The notes beneath the pieces were generated by a model. It worked only from the letters and a program-made list of their open reading frames with translations, was not told the DNA's origin and made no database searches. From Marivita sp. S6314 (GTDB lineage Bacteria > Pseudomonadota > Alphaproteobacteria > Rhodobacterales > Rhodobacteraceae): DNA of 64,000 nt. The DNA is taken from the NCBI RefSeq assembly GCF_023015985.1, contig NZ_JALKAO010000008.1:1-64000 (forward strand), given 5' to 3'. How positions within the stretch are numbered: position 1 is the stretch's first letter; each line of letters begins with the position of its first letter. A program made the translations under genes and the position numbers. This document shows positions 25,380 through 34,293 of this stretch, piece by piece.

Positions 25380-27062
25380 TCACGCGTAGTGCTTGCAACG
25401 CGACATCTTGCCAATACCGGGGTTGAACGAATTGGTCGGATCAATGGATTTGTAGAAATCCGCCAGGTCCGGCTTGGCCTTATAGATATGCCCCACGTTG
25501 TGTTCCGCAGGGTATTCCGCGCCGCGCTGGTCCAGCAGATCAAGCATGTCCGCCTTCAACGCCGCCACATCCACCCCCTTCTTCACGATGTAATCCTGAT
25601 GAAGAACGTGGCAGAAAAAGTGCCCGTAATAAAGCTTGTACACCAGCTTGTCCGAAATATGCGCCGGCAGGTCTTCAAGCCACGCGCGTTCATTCCGCTT
25701 CAATGCGATATCGAGCGCAAGGATATCCTCAACCTCACCCTGATGGATGTTCTGATACCGAATCGCAGCCCCTGCGGCGGCAAAGCGGTTCAAACCGGCA
25801 ATCTTGCCTTCGCGCGGCGTGCATTCGAAATAGTCGCCGTCACGCTCCGCAAAAAACGCCTTGAGGAACGACCGCGCCTCGGCAACACCGCCATCCCGCA
25901 TCTTCAGGATCAGGTGATGCTCGTACCGATCCCGATATTCCGTCAGGCGCTTGGGCAGAACCTTGGGCATGACGCTGGCGAACAACTGCATGAACTTGTC
26001 CGTGAACCCACGCGTCAGCTTGAACTTGTTCAACCGCGCATCCACCGCGCCCTTCATGGCAAAGAACATGGGCAGTTTGTCCGTTCCCAGCCAGTCGATC
26101 ATCAGCACCGTATCTTTGCCGTACTTTTCGGAGATGTCGAAAATCTCGCGCTGCATGTACTCGCCGGAAACCGGTAGGCTGTCGAACGCGGTCAGGATAT
26201 GCCGCCGCAGATCGGTCAGAACATGGGGGTCATTGGTCCCGATATAAAAGGTCTGCTCATCAGTATTGATCGGATAGGTGTCCAGCCGCACCGCGAATAC
26301 CGCCAGTTTCCCGGCACATCCCGCAGCCTCGTAAAGCCGCCGCTTATCCGCATTGAACCGCGCGGGGCTGTCGGCATCCACGTCGCGCACGCGGCGATGA
26401 TATTCGGTGTCCGACGCGCGCTTGTTGGTCGGCTCCAGATCGGCGTCTGTAAACGTGCCATTCTGAACGCGGGTCAGGATCTCCTCTGGGCTGTCACCCA
26501 GAGCAATCCCAAGATGATTGACCAATTCAAGCTGACCGTCCTCGGTGATCCGCGCGAACAATGACAACTCGGTATAGCTCGGTCCCCGCTCAATCAGCGC
26601 CCCGCCGGAATTGTTGCACACGCCGCCAATGATTGACGCGCCGATGCAGGACGACCCAATCACCGAATGCGGCTGGCGACCAAGCGGTTTCAGCAGCTTT
26701 TCCAGAGCAAACAGCGTCGCCCCCGGAAGGCTGACCACCTGCTCCCCGCCCTTCACCGTATGGATCGCATCCATGCGGCGGGTGTTGATCAGGACCACAT
26801 CGCGATCATAGCTGCCCTTGGGCGTTGACCCTTCGGTCAGCCCGGTATTGGCAGCTTGCATGATGACGATCTTGTCCGCCGCCACGCAGGCCTTGAGCAC
26901 GTTCCACTGTTCCAGAACGGTTGCGGGTTGGACCACGGCAAGCGCATCCCCCTCACCCGAGCGGAACCCTTTGCGGAACCGCTCGGTCTGTTTGTCGCCG
27001 GTCAGGACATGTTTCGCCCCAACAGCCTCGCGCAATTCACGTAGAAGGTCGTCGTCCGTCAT
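25380..27062 (-). CDS. dld: Quinone-dependent D-lactate dehydrogenase
   Basis: The 560-residue FAD enzyme oxidises D-lactate to pyruvate and passes electrons to quinone at the membrane. It resembles E. coli Dld along its length: an N-terminal FAD domain with PANTGLTEGSTP-like sequence (QAANTGLTEGSTPKG near 69-83) and IGGVCNNSGGALIERG near 146-161, then the Dld-specific cap and a membrane-binding region. GAAGGAG precedes the ATG. It lies 22 bp after the TRAP permease gene, which suggests that the transporter imports lactate or a related acid. Confidence 0.95.
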   Translation of the reverse strand: MTDDDLLRELREAVGAKHVLTGDKQTERFRKGFRSGEGDALAVVQPATVLEQWNVLKACVAADKIVIMQAANTGLTEGSTPKGSYDRDVVLINTRRMDAIHTVKGGEQVVSLPGATLFALEKLLKPLGRQPHSVIGSSCIGASIIGGVCNNSGGALIERGPSYTELSLFARITEDGQLELVNHLGIALGDSPEEILTRVQNGTFTDADLEPTNKRASDTEYHRRVRDVDADSPARFNADKRRLYEAAGCAGKLAVFAVRLDTYPINTDEQTFYIGTNDPHVLTDLRRHILTAFDSLPVSGEYMQREIFDISEKYGKDTVLMIDWLGTDKLPMFFAMKGAVDARLNKFKLTRGFTDKFMQLFASVMPKVLPKRLTEYRDRYEHHLILKMRDGGVAEARSFLKAFFAERDGDYFECTPREGKIAGLNRFAAAGAAIRYQNIHQGEVEDILALDIALKRNERAWLEDLPAHISDKLVYKLYYGHFFCHVLHQDYIVKKGVDVAALKADMLDLLDQRGAEYPAEHNVGHIYKAKPDLADFYKSIDPTNSFNPGIGKMSRCKHYA

Positions 27063-27083
27063 CGGTCTTCTCCTTCCTTAGGC

Positions 27084-29150
27084 TTAGTACGCGACTGACG
27101 GCAGCCAGGTCGCAAGCCATGGCATGAAGAATACCAATGCAAGCCCGGTCAACTGCAACAGGACAAATGGCACCACCCCACGATAGATGTGGCTCAGCTT
27201 GATCTGAGGAGGGCACACGCCTTTGAGGTAGAAGAGCGCAAAGCCAACCGGCGGCGTCAGGAACGAGGTTTGCAACGTCACCGCGACAAGGATCACGAAC
27301 CAGACCAACGCGGCCTCATCCACCACCCCGAAACCGGGGATATCCAGACCCAGCGCATTCACAATCGGACGCATCAGGGGCAGCACGATCAGCGTGATCT
27401 CGATCCAGTCAAGGACAAAACCCAGCAGGAACACCAGCGCAAGGATCATCAGGACCGTGCCATTCGGACCCAGACCTGCACCCAGAATGATGTCTTCGAT
27501 CAACTGGTCGCCACCAAGTTCGCGCAGAACATAGCTGAACACGGTCGCGCCCAGGAAGATGGCAAAGATGTACGCCGTGGTGTTGAAGGTCGACTTCAGC
27601 ACATTGATCAGCTTGGTCATCGTCAACTTGCGATATCCCAATGCCAAGGCCGTCGCCCCCAATGCGCCAACGCCAGAGGCCTCGGTCGGGGTACAGATAC
27701 CTGCAAAGATCGACCCAAGCACTGCAAGGATCAGACCAAGCGTCGGCAACACCGCCTTGAGCACATCCAGAACCGCGTTCCAATCCGGGCGCACAGCACC
27801 TTCGGGTGTTGGGGCCACGTCAGGTTTGATGGCCGAGATGATGAAGATGTAGGTCAGGTACAGAAACCCGATCAGAACACCCGGCAACATCGCCGCCATG
27901 AACAGATCACCCACAGACAGGGCCATCTGGTCGGCCATGATCACCAACATGATCGACGGCGGGATCAGAATGCCAAGCGTACCAGACGCCGCAACCACAC
28001 CTGTGCCAAGCATTGGCGAATACTTCTGCTCCATCATTGTGGGCAGCGCCAAAACGCCCAGCAGAACAACAGACGCGCCGATGATGCCGGTGGATGCAGC
28101 AAGGATGATGCCGATCATGGTGACCGTGATCGCCAGACCGCCACGCGTTTTGCCAAACAGCTTCTGCATTGAATTCATCAGACGTTCGGCCACACCGGAT
28201 TCGTCCAGCATCAGCCCCATGAAGATAAACATCGGCAGGGCGACCAGAACCGCGTTCGACATCGTCGCGTAGACCCGGTTCACCACTGCGCCTAGGGCAA
28301 GGTAATCCAGACCAACCAGCGTTTCCTCAAGCCCGGTCCAGTTCATCATGCCGTTGTCGAACATGTAGGCCAGACCACAATAGGCCACGCCCGTCCCGGC
28401 CAGCGTCCACGCCACCGGGAACCCGGTGAAGAGCAGCGCGATAAAGGTCAGGAACATCGCGATGACCAGCTTTTCCTCGGTCGTATGCACAAGGAAGGTC
28501 AGCGCGGTGGCCACAACCGCAAACCCAACAAGCGCCCAAAGGATCAGGCGCAGGTCCTTGCCCTGCCGCTCTTCCGCGCCTGCCGTTGCCAAGGCATGCA
28601 CATCATGGATCAGACGGGCCAATGCGGCGAGCGACAGCAGAACAAAGGAAATCGGGATGATCGCCTTGAACGCCCAGCGCGCAGGCAGCCCGGTCGGCGA
28701 AGCAGAGCGTTCATCGACGCGCCACGACTCATAGAAGTAATCCCACCCCTGATCGACCATCAGATACAGGAAGGGTGCGACCAGCGTCAGGATGCCCAGC
28801 ACTTCGATAATCCGCTGCGCACGGCGGCTGAGTTGCAAATGCAGGATATCAACCCGCACGTGGCTGTCCGTGACCAAGGCGTAAGAGATGCCGATCATCG
28901 TCACGAGGCCATAAAAGTGCCACTGCAACTCGTCCAGCTTGGGATAGTTTTCGTTCAGCAGGTAGCGGAACAGCACCTGCGCGACGATGGCCGCGATCAG
29001 AAAGACGTTGGCCCACATCACGACGTGGCCGACGCCTTTAACGAATTTATCAATCCCGACCGCAACCGCCTGAGTGTCCTTGTCCTCGTGTTCAAGGATC
29101 TGCTCATAGGTTTCAATCGGGTCTTCTATGGCTTGGATTGTCTCTGACAT
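27084..29150 (-). CDS. dctQM: TRAP transporter permease, fused DctQ-DctM
   Basis: The 688-residue polytopic protein joins the small (DctQ, four helices, about 30-200) and large (DctM, about 215-680) permease parts that are separate in many TRAP systems. Uptake is driven by a sodium or proton gradient with a periplasmic binding protein. DctM features include FIFMGLMLDESGVAERL and IGASVVLLGVLALPTM. The start ATG at 29150 has AGGAGG; a GTG 3 bases earlier is possible. It sits between dctP and dld in one operon. Confidence 0.93.
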   Translation of the reverse strand: MSETIQAIEDPIETYEQILEHEDKDTQAVAVGIDKFVKGVGHVVMWANVFLIAAIVAQVLFRYLLNENYPKLDELQWHFYGLVTMIGISYALVTDSHVRVDILHLQLSRRAQRIIEVLGILTLVAPFLYLMVDQGWDYFYESWRVDERSASPTGLPARWAFKAIIPISFVLLSLAALARLIHDVHALATAGAEERQGKDLRLILWALVGFAVVATALTFLVHTTEEKLVIAMFLTFIALLFTGFPVAWTLAGTGVAYCGLAYMFDNGMMNWTGLEETLVGLDYLALGAVVNRVYATMSNAVLVALPMFIFMGLMLDESGVAERLMNSMQKLFGKTRGGLAITVTMIGIILAASTGIIGASVVLLGVLALPTMMEQKYSPMLGTGVVAASGTLGILIPPSIMLVIMADQMALSVGDLFMAAMLPGVLIGFLYLTYIFIISAIKPDVAPTPEGAVRPDWNAVLDVLKAVLPTLGLILAVLGSIFAGICTPTEASGVGALGATALALGYRKLTMTKLINVLKSTFNTTAYIFAIFLGATVFSYVLRELGGDQLIEDIILGAGLGPNGTVLMILALVFLLGFVLDWIEITLIVLPLMRPIVNALGLDIPGFGVVDEAALVWFVILVAVTLQTSFLTPPVGFALFYLKGVCPPQIKLSHIYRGVVPFVLLQLTGLALVFFMPWLATWLPSVAY

Positions 29151-29202
29151 CACGGTGCCTCCTGTCCCTCGTCGGGCGAAATGGCCCGGCGTCTACCAAC
29201 CG

Positions 29203-29255
29203 AAAAAAGTGAAAAACGAATAAAGGGGGCGGCGACCCATCGCGGGATCGCCGCC
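29203..29255 (-). terminator. Intercistronic hairpin between dctP and dctQM
   Basis: On the minus strand a GGCGGCGAtCCC-type stem with one bulge (29228-29255) is followed by a T-rich stretch (complement of 29203-29225). It probably acts as a partial terminator or mRNA-stabilising hairpin, so that the binding protein is made in excess over the permease. Confidence 0.65.
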
Positions 29256-29266
29256 GCTACGCAAAT

Positions 29267-30319
29267 TTACTTGCGCGGGAGGAAAGCGTTCTCTTTCCAC
29301 ATGGAATAGCCGTCCCGGAATTCGGTCATGTCGGCCAGAACCTTGGCGAAGAATGCGTCATTTGCCGCTTCTTCTTCGGCAACCGCATCCCAGGTCGCTT
29401 CGAATGTCGCCAGCATTTCTTCAGACCACTGCTTCATCTCAACACCGTTGTTTTCAACGTTGTCGATCAGTGCCGCGTGCTGGATCGCTTCACCTTCGGC
29501 AAAGCTGTCGGCCATGGAGGCTTTGCAGGCGTTGGTGATGATCGCCTGATGCTGCTCGGAGGCTTCGTTCCAGACGTCTTTGTTGATCATCAGCTCGAAC
29601 ACGGTCGCCTGCTGGTGCCAGCCGGGGAAGTAGTTGTACTTGACCAGTTTGTGGAACCCAAGGCGCGCATCAATGGCGGGCATGGAGAATTCGGTCGCGT
29701 CAATCGCGCCTTTTTCCAGCGCCGGGAAGATCTCACCACCCGGCAGGAGCGATGTTGCAACACCCAGCTTTTGCATGACTTTGCCGCCCAGACCGAAGAA
29801 CCGCATCTTCAGACCTTCAAGGTCTGCCGGTGTGTTGATCTCTTTCGCGAACCAACCGGACGTCTCGGGCGCGATGATCGCACATGGCATGACATGGACG
29901 TTGAACCCCGCCTGATCGTACATCTCCTGGTACAGGTTCATGCCGTTGCCATAGTAGAGCCACGCCATGTATTCGCCCGCTTCGGGGCCAAATGGCACCG
30001 CCGAAAACAGCGGGGCCGCCGGGATTTTGCCAGCCCAGTACCCGGCTGTTGTGTAGCCCGAGTTGATCTTGCCCGTGGAGACTGCATCCAGAATTTCGAA
30101 CGGCGGGACCAGTTTGCCCGGCTCATACACCTTCATGCGCAGCGTGCCGCCGGACATCAGGTCCAACTGTTCAGCCACGCGCGGGATCGGAGAGCCAAGC
30201 CCCGGAAGCGCTGTCGAGAACGCGATGGGGGTCTTGAGCAGCAGCTTGTCAGCCGCCTGCGCCGCAGGGGCTGTCAGAACAGCGGCGGCCACGGCCAGGC
30301 TTGTGAGTACGTTTTTCAT
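29267..30319 (-). CDS. dctP: TRAP transporter solute-binding protein (DctP family)
   Basis: The 350-residue periplasmic protein has a signal peptide of about 22 residues (MKNVLTSLAVAAAVLTAPAAQA). The DctP fold follows, with the conserved segment LEGLKMRFFGLGGKVMQKLGV (about 169-189) that contributes the carboxylate-binding Arg, and LEKGAIDATEFSMP. The subtype resembles binding proteins for lactate, pyruvate or other monocarboxylates. The neighbouring dld and pyruvate dehydrogenase genes favour lactate. AGGAGG precedes the ATG. It is the first gene of the operon dctP-dctQM-dld. Confidence 0.92.
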   Translation of the reverse strand: MKNVLTSLAVAAAVLTAPAAQAADKLLLKTPIAFSTALPGLGSPIPRVAEQLDLMSGGTLRMKVYEPGKLVPPFEILDAVSTGKINSGYTTAGYWAGKIPAAPLFSAVPFGPEAGEYMAWLYYGNGMNLYQEMYDQAGFNVHVMPCAIIAPETSGWFAKEINTPADLEGLKMRFFGLGGKVMQKLGVATSLLPGGEIFPALEKGAIDATEFSMPAIDARLGFHKLVKYNYFPGWHQQATVFELMINKDVWNEASEQHQAIITNACKASMADSFAEGEAIQHAALIDNVENNGVEMKQWSEEMLATFEATWDAVAEEEAANDAFFAKVLADMTEFRDGYSMWKENAFLPRK

Positions 30320-30636
30320 ATTTCCTCCTCAGGGTCGTCCGGCGGGGCCGGGAAAAACACCGGGCTCCAATCCCGGGATGAGTTGGTTCATATTATTTAC
30401 CACTTGAGCAAATCAACGATTTTGTGACCACTCGGCCTGCGATCGCATCAAAATCAGGGAATTGCCGAACAGCGCTGAACAGAATTCCGCACAGTATGTT
30501 TTCCGCCAAATAATTGTTTTACATATGATTTAAGGACAACGCAGATAGTCTGCGTGCGCATAGCTGCGACATTTACGTTGCATTCACAAAAGGAGCACTT
30601 AATTTACCACTAAGCACTGCAGACATTGGGAGCGAC
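30320..30636. promoter_or_regulatory. Divergent control region of the dctP operon and its regulator
   Basis: This 317-bp gap has no gene. It is AT-rich in the middle. The 10-mer ATTTACCACT occurs twice in the same orientation, at 30395-30404 (75 bp from the dctP start) and 30602-30611 (25 bp before the regulator ATG). The first copy is preceded by TTGGTTCAT, giving a TGGT...ACCA dyad with an 11-base centre, the form used by FadR-family repressors. These are likely operators for the adjacent GntR protein. Confidence 0.5.
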
Positions 30637-31425
30637 ATGCCGGATTCAGTGAAAAACCTGTTTGGTCCAGTGGGCCACGAATCGGTTGCCGACACAATCA
30701 TCCATCATATCGAGGAACTGATCGTGTCCGGTGTGCTCAAGGACGGCACGCGTCTTCCGTCAGAACGGGCGCTCGCGGAAGAGATGAAAGTGTCCCGCCC
30801 CAAGGTGCGCGAGGCGCTGAAGCGGCTGGAGGACGACGGCCTGATCATCGTGCGCCACGGCGAAGGCAATTTCGTGGCCCCGCTGATTGGCTCTGCCATG
30901 TCACCCGCGCTGGTCAATCTGTATGCTCGGCATGTCACCGCTTTCGAGGATTACCTCGAATTTCGCCGAGAACAGGAAAGCTTTGCCGCGATGCTGGCCG
31001 CCGAACGCGCCACCACCGAGGACCGCGAGGCGCTTGCCGACCTCGTCAACCAGCTGGAAGCCGCGCACGAGGCCGAAGATGCAGACGCCTCCCGCGATGC
31101 CGATGTCCGCTTTCACGCCACCATCGTGGATGCCAGCCACAATTCGCTGATGGTGCACACCATGGCCGCGATCTACCAGTTGATGGCCCGCAACGTGTTC
31201 TACAACCGCGACTTCCTGCGCGCGATCGACGGCACCGGTGACATGCTCTTGCAACAGCACAAGGACATCGCCAACGCAATCATTGCAGGCCAGTCCGAAA
31301 AAGCCTCTGACGCCGCAGCCGACCACATCGACTTCGTCGCCCGCAGCTTCCGCGTCGGCCGCGCGCAAGACCGGCGCGAAACCGTCTCACGGCGCAGAAA
31401 AGCGCTTTTGGACATGCGGACGTGA
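30637..31425 (+). CDS. FadR/PdhR-type GntR transcriptional regulator
   Basis: The 262-residue regulator has a winged helix-turn-helix (about 16-82, with LPSERALAEEMKVSRPKVREAL) and a C-terminal FCD helical domain (about 95-235) with ligand histidines in RFHATIVDASHN and DHIDFVAR. FCD regulators of the PdhR/LldR group bind pyruvate or lactate. Divergent placement from dctP-dctQM-dld and nearness to aceEF-lpd make it the likely controller of lactate uptake and pyruvate use. GGGAG precedes the ATG. The very basic tail (about 240-262) is unusual. Confidence 0.9.
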   Translation: MPDSVKNLFGPVGHESVADTIIHHIEELIVSGVLKDGTRLPSERALAEEMKVSRPKVREALKRLEDDGLIIVRHGEGNFVAPLIGSAMSPALVNLYARHVTAFEDYLEFRREQESFAAMLAAERATTEDREALADLVNQLEAAHEAEDADASRDADVRFHATIVDASHNSLMVHTMAAIYQLMARNVFYNRDFLRAIDGTGDMLLQQHKDIANAIIAGQSEKASDAAADHIDFVARSFRVGRAQDRRETVSRRRKALLDMRT

Positions 31426-31477
31426 TCTAGCCAGCAGGCGTCAAAGTTTTGCCAAACTGCTGCGCAAATCTGCACAG

Positions 31478-32194
31478 ATGACACAGCACGCAACATTCCA
31501 AGACACGTCCAAACGCGTCGCCGTTTTTGTGGACGGCGACAATCTGAACGCCGATTGGGCGGAAACCATTCTTGTACATGCCAAGAAATTCGGGCGTATC
31601 GACACGTCACGCGTCTATACAAATTACGACCATGCGCCCAACTGGAAGGATACCACCGGCTTTCGACATGTCAGTTCCGGTTGCGGCAAGAATGCGACCG
31701 ATATCATGCTGTGTATTGACGCAATAACCCTAGCCCTGACCGAAAGCACCAATACCGTCGTTATTGGCACGTCAGATCAGGATTTCAGACATCTCGCCCA
31801 CTCTTTGAAAGAACGCGGCATTATGGTTGTCGGCATTGGAACAACAGTCGCGCCGCCCGCATTCCGAGACGCCTGCCACATCTTCAGGGAGCTGATATCG
31901 CCCTTATCTTCTGACACGTCTTGCGAGGCGCAAGGTCAACGCCCCTCAAGCAAGTTCGACCGTAATGTCTGCCATATTATTGCACAACATGCACCATCGC
32001 CACATGGGTTGCCGCTTACAGCGTTAAACCCTCTCATGACAAGGCAGTTCAATACACGCATCTCAGACCAGCCAGACAAGCAATGGCGCACGTATCTGGA
32101 GCGGCGCAACGACCTCTATGCGCTTGATCCGAGAGGGCCCAACGCAAAGGTGCGCCTGACCAAGACGGCCCGCGCCGCCTTAGTGAAAACCTGA
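31478..32194 (+). CDS. NYN (PIN-like) ribonuclease-type protein with a C-terminal LOTUS-like domain
   Basis: The 238-residue protein has a NYN domain at about 12-145 with the acidic residues expected of a metal-dependent nuclease: D19 and D21 in FVDGDN, D in TDIMLCIDA and D in IGTSDQDF. The C-terminal 80 residues (GLPLTALNPLMTRQF, then KQWRTYLERR) resemble the OST-HTH/LOTUS RNA-binding fold. This is the LabA/limkain-type architecture. Its target RNA is unknown. I chose ATG 31478 because the fold begins soon after; the ribosome site is poor. It lies 52 bp after the regulator and ends against a palindrome pair. Confidence 0.85.
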   Translation: MTQHATFQDTSKRVAVFVDGDNLNADWAETILVHAKKFGRIDTSRVYTNYDHAPNWKDTTGFRHVSSGCGKNATDIMLCIDAITLALTESTNTVVIGTSDQDFRHLAHSLKERGIMVVGIGTTVAPPAFRDACHIFRELISPLSSDTSCEAQGQRPSSKFDRNVCHIIAQHAPSPHGLPLTALNPLMTRQFNTRISDQPDKQWRTYLERRNDLYALDPRGPNAKVRLTKTARAALVKT

Positions 32195-32238
32195 CACCAA
32201 ACGCGTCGACGCGTTTGGTGCGCTCCGTCGACGGAGCG
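32195..32238. repeat. Tandem perfect palindromes directly after the NYN gene
   Basis: A perfect 26-bp palindrome (32195-32220, arm CACCAAACGCGTC) starts on the base after the TGA stop and is joined without a gap to a perfect 18-bp palindrome (32221-32238, arm CGCTCCGTC). The second contains the 16-bp core GCTCCGTCGACGGAGC that recurs at 46244-46259. No T tract follows. Confidence 0.85.
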
Positions 32239-32245
32239 CCCGCGG

Positions 32246-33034
32246 CTAAAGATCAAATGTCGCAAACACCGGCGCGTGGTCGCTGGGCTTTTCCCAGCCA
32301 CGCGCGTGTCGCAAAACCCGGCTTGAATGCGCAGCGTTCGAAATATCCGGCGTGGCCCAGACATGGTCCAGCCGACGGCCCTTATCCGCCGCATCCCAAT
32401 CCCGCGCGCGGTACGACCACCACGAATACAGCATCCCCTCGGGAATATCCTTGCGGGTCACATCCACCCAGCCCCCGGCGTCCTGCGTCTCGGCCAGATG
32501 CTCGACCTCGACCGGCGTGTGGCTGACCACCTTGAGCAGTTGCTTGTGTGACCAGACATCATCCTCGCGCGGTGCGATGTTCAAATCGCCGACCAAGACG
32601 GCTTTCTCAGGTCGTTCAGCCTTAAACCAGTCTCGCATGTCCGTCAGGTAATCAAGCTTCTGACCGAATTTCTCGTTCACCTCCCGGTCCGGCACATCGC
32701 CCCCGGCAGGCACATAGAAATTATGGATCGTCACCCCGTTCTCCAACCGCCCCGCCACGTGCCGCGCATGGCCCAGACCGGCAAAATCCTGATCCCCCAC
32801 GTCTTCGATGGGCAGCTTCGACAGGATCGCAACGCCGTTATACCCCTTTTGCCCGCGCGCGATCATGTGACCATAGCCCAGCGCTGCAAATTGTTCCGTG
32901 GGGATTTTCTCAACCGGGCTTTTGCACTCCTGCAGACACAGCACATCCGGCGCTTCTTCGGACAGCAGCTTCGCCACCAAGCCTTCGCGCAGGCGGACGG
33001 AATTGATGTTCCAGGTGGCAAGGGTAAACGGCAT
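32246..33034 (-). CDS. xthA: Exodeoxyribonuclease III
   Basis: The 262-residue AP endonuclease/3'-exonuclease acts in base excision repair. Motifs of the family are present: TWNINSVR near the N-terminus, LCLQECK with the metal-binding Glu, GDLNIAP, and SDHAPV at the end with the catalytic Asp-His. I start it at ATG 33034, which has GGAG upstream and begins MPFTLATWNINS. A longer frame to 33052 is unlikely. It converges with the NYN gene across the palindrome pair. Confidence 0.95.
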   Translation of the reverse strand: MPFTLATWNINSVRLREGLVAKLLSEEAPDVLCLQECKSPVEKIPTEQFAALGYGHMIARGQKGYNGVAILSKLPIEDVGDQDFAGLGHARHVAGRLENGVTIHNFYVPAGGDVPDREVNEKFGQKLDYLTDMRDWFKAERPEKAVLVGDLNIAPREDDVWSHKQLLKVVSHTPVEVEHLAETQDAGGWVDVTRKDIPEGMLYSWWSYRARDWDAADKGRRLDHVWATPDISNAAHSSRVLRHARGWEKPSDHAPVFATFDL

Positions 33035-33107
33035 GGCAACACTCCGGGTCAAACACCGGCAGACACTGCCCCCGCCAGCCTGTCACCGCAACCCGGAATC
33101 CGGCACA

Positions 33108-33143
33108 AAAAAACGCCCCGGGAGGGAGGAGCCCCGGGGCGTA
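33108..33143 (-). terminator. Rho-independent terminator of the LysR gene
   Basis: On the minus strand the stem has ACGCCCCGGG-type arms and a run of seven T follows (complement of 33108-33114). It lies 34 bp past the LysR stop codon. Confidence 0.9.
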
Positions 33144-33176
33144 AGGATGTCTGCGAACAGACGAGGGAAGATGTCA

Positions 33177-34082
33177 TTACCAGTCGCGCGGACCCTTGTC
33201 GCCAAACTGGTGAACGAGGAAATCAATAAACGCGCGCACCTTTGGCTGCGTGAACCGACCCGGCGGGTAAACGGCATAGATGCCTTGCGTGTCGACCGGC
33301 AGATCCGGGATCGCGTCTTCGACGAGCCCTTTCTCCATCGCCTCGGCGTACAGGAATGACGGCAGATAGGCGATGCCCAGCCCCGCCACACAGGCGTTCA
33401 ACAGGGATTGCCCGTCATTCACCGACAACCAGCCCGCGGTGCGCACCTGGCGCTTTTCGCCGGACGGGGCGGTCACTTTCCAGACATTGCCGCTCGACTG
33501 GTTCGAATAGTGCAGCAACTTGTGTTCATTCAGATCGTCAATCCGGCGCGGACGCCCGTATTCCTTGAAATATCCCGGCGACGCGATCATCCGCTTTGTT
33601 GTCTCGGTCAATTTGCGCGCGCGCAGGGTGCTGTCTTCCAGCTCTCCAATACGCACAGCCATGTCGAAGCCTTCGGAAATCAACTCAACATAACGGTTGT
33701 TCAGAACCATGTTCACCGTGATGTCCGGGAAATCCGTCAGGAACTCTCCCAGCACCGGGGACAAATGGTTCACCCCGAAATCCGTGGCCACAGAGATGCG
33801 CAACAGGCCGGATGGCGCAGATTGCATCGAGGTGACAAGCGCATCCGCCTCCCCCGCATCGTTCAGAACACGGCGCGCACGGTCGTAATAGGCGAGACCA
33901 ATCTCGGTCGGGCTCACCCGTCGCGTGGTGCGGTTCAGCAACCGCGCACCAAGGCGCGCCTCAAGGCTGGACACGTGTTTTGACACGGCAGATTTGGAAA
34001 TCCCCATTTTCTTCGCCGCGTCAGTGAAGCCACCCTGATCCACAACCGTGGCAAAGGCCTCCATTTCGGTAAGACGGTCCAT
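33177..34082 (-). CDS. LysR-family transcriptional regulator
   Basis: The 301-residue protein has the N-terminal helix-turn-helix (about 3-60, GGFTDAAKKMGISKSAVSKH) and a LysR substrate-binding domain. The pattern LLNRTTRRVSPTEIGLAYYDRAR is that of the CrgA/AaeR-like group, which often regulates quinone or oxidant response genes. The target is not evident. The nearest divergent gene is the DUF4399 gene, 211 bp away, and regulators of this group often control the gene opposite. Confidence 0.9.
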   Translation of the reverse strand: MDRLTEMEAFATVVDQGGFTDAAKKMGISKSAVSKHVSSLEARLGARLLNRTTRRVSPTEIGLAYYDRARRVLNDAGEADALVTSMQSAPSGLLRISVATDFGVNHLSPVLGEFLTDFPDITVNMVLNNRYVELISEGFDMAVRIGELEDSTLRARKLTETTKRMIASPGYFKEYGRPRRIDDLNEHKLLHYSNQSSGNVWKVTAPSGEKRQVRTAGWLSVNDGQSLLNACVAGLGIAYLPSFLYAEAMEKGLVEDAIPDLPVDTQGIYAVYPPGRFTQPKVRAFIDFLVHQFGDKGPRDW

Positions 34083-34293
34083 GCGTATTCCTCGTTATTT
34101 GTTGAGGACGGTATGTCGTCTAAATCGGGCGCGACTTGGGCGCTGCGCAGACAATATCTGGGTTTTCTTGGGCAGTGTCGTGCAATCGGAAACAGCACGA
34201 GGCACCTCATATGACATTTGGCCTTTGGTGTTTTTCGCCTATCTTGACGTGGGGGGAGGCGCGAAATGCCTCCCCCGCTCAGGGAGGAAAGCC

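Noticed and set aside
32195-32238. Palindrome pair as an ordinary rho-independent terminator
   Set aside because: No U tract follows on either strand, and two adjoining perfect palindromes without loops are not the usual terminator form.
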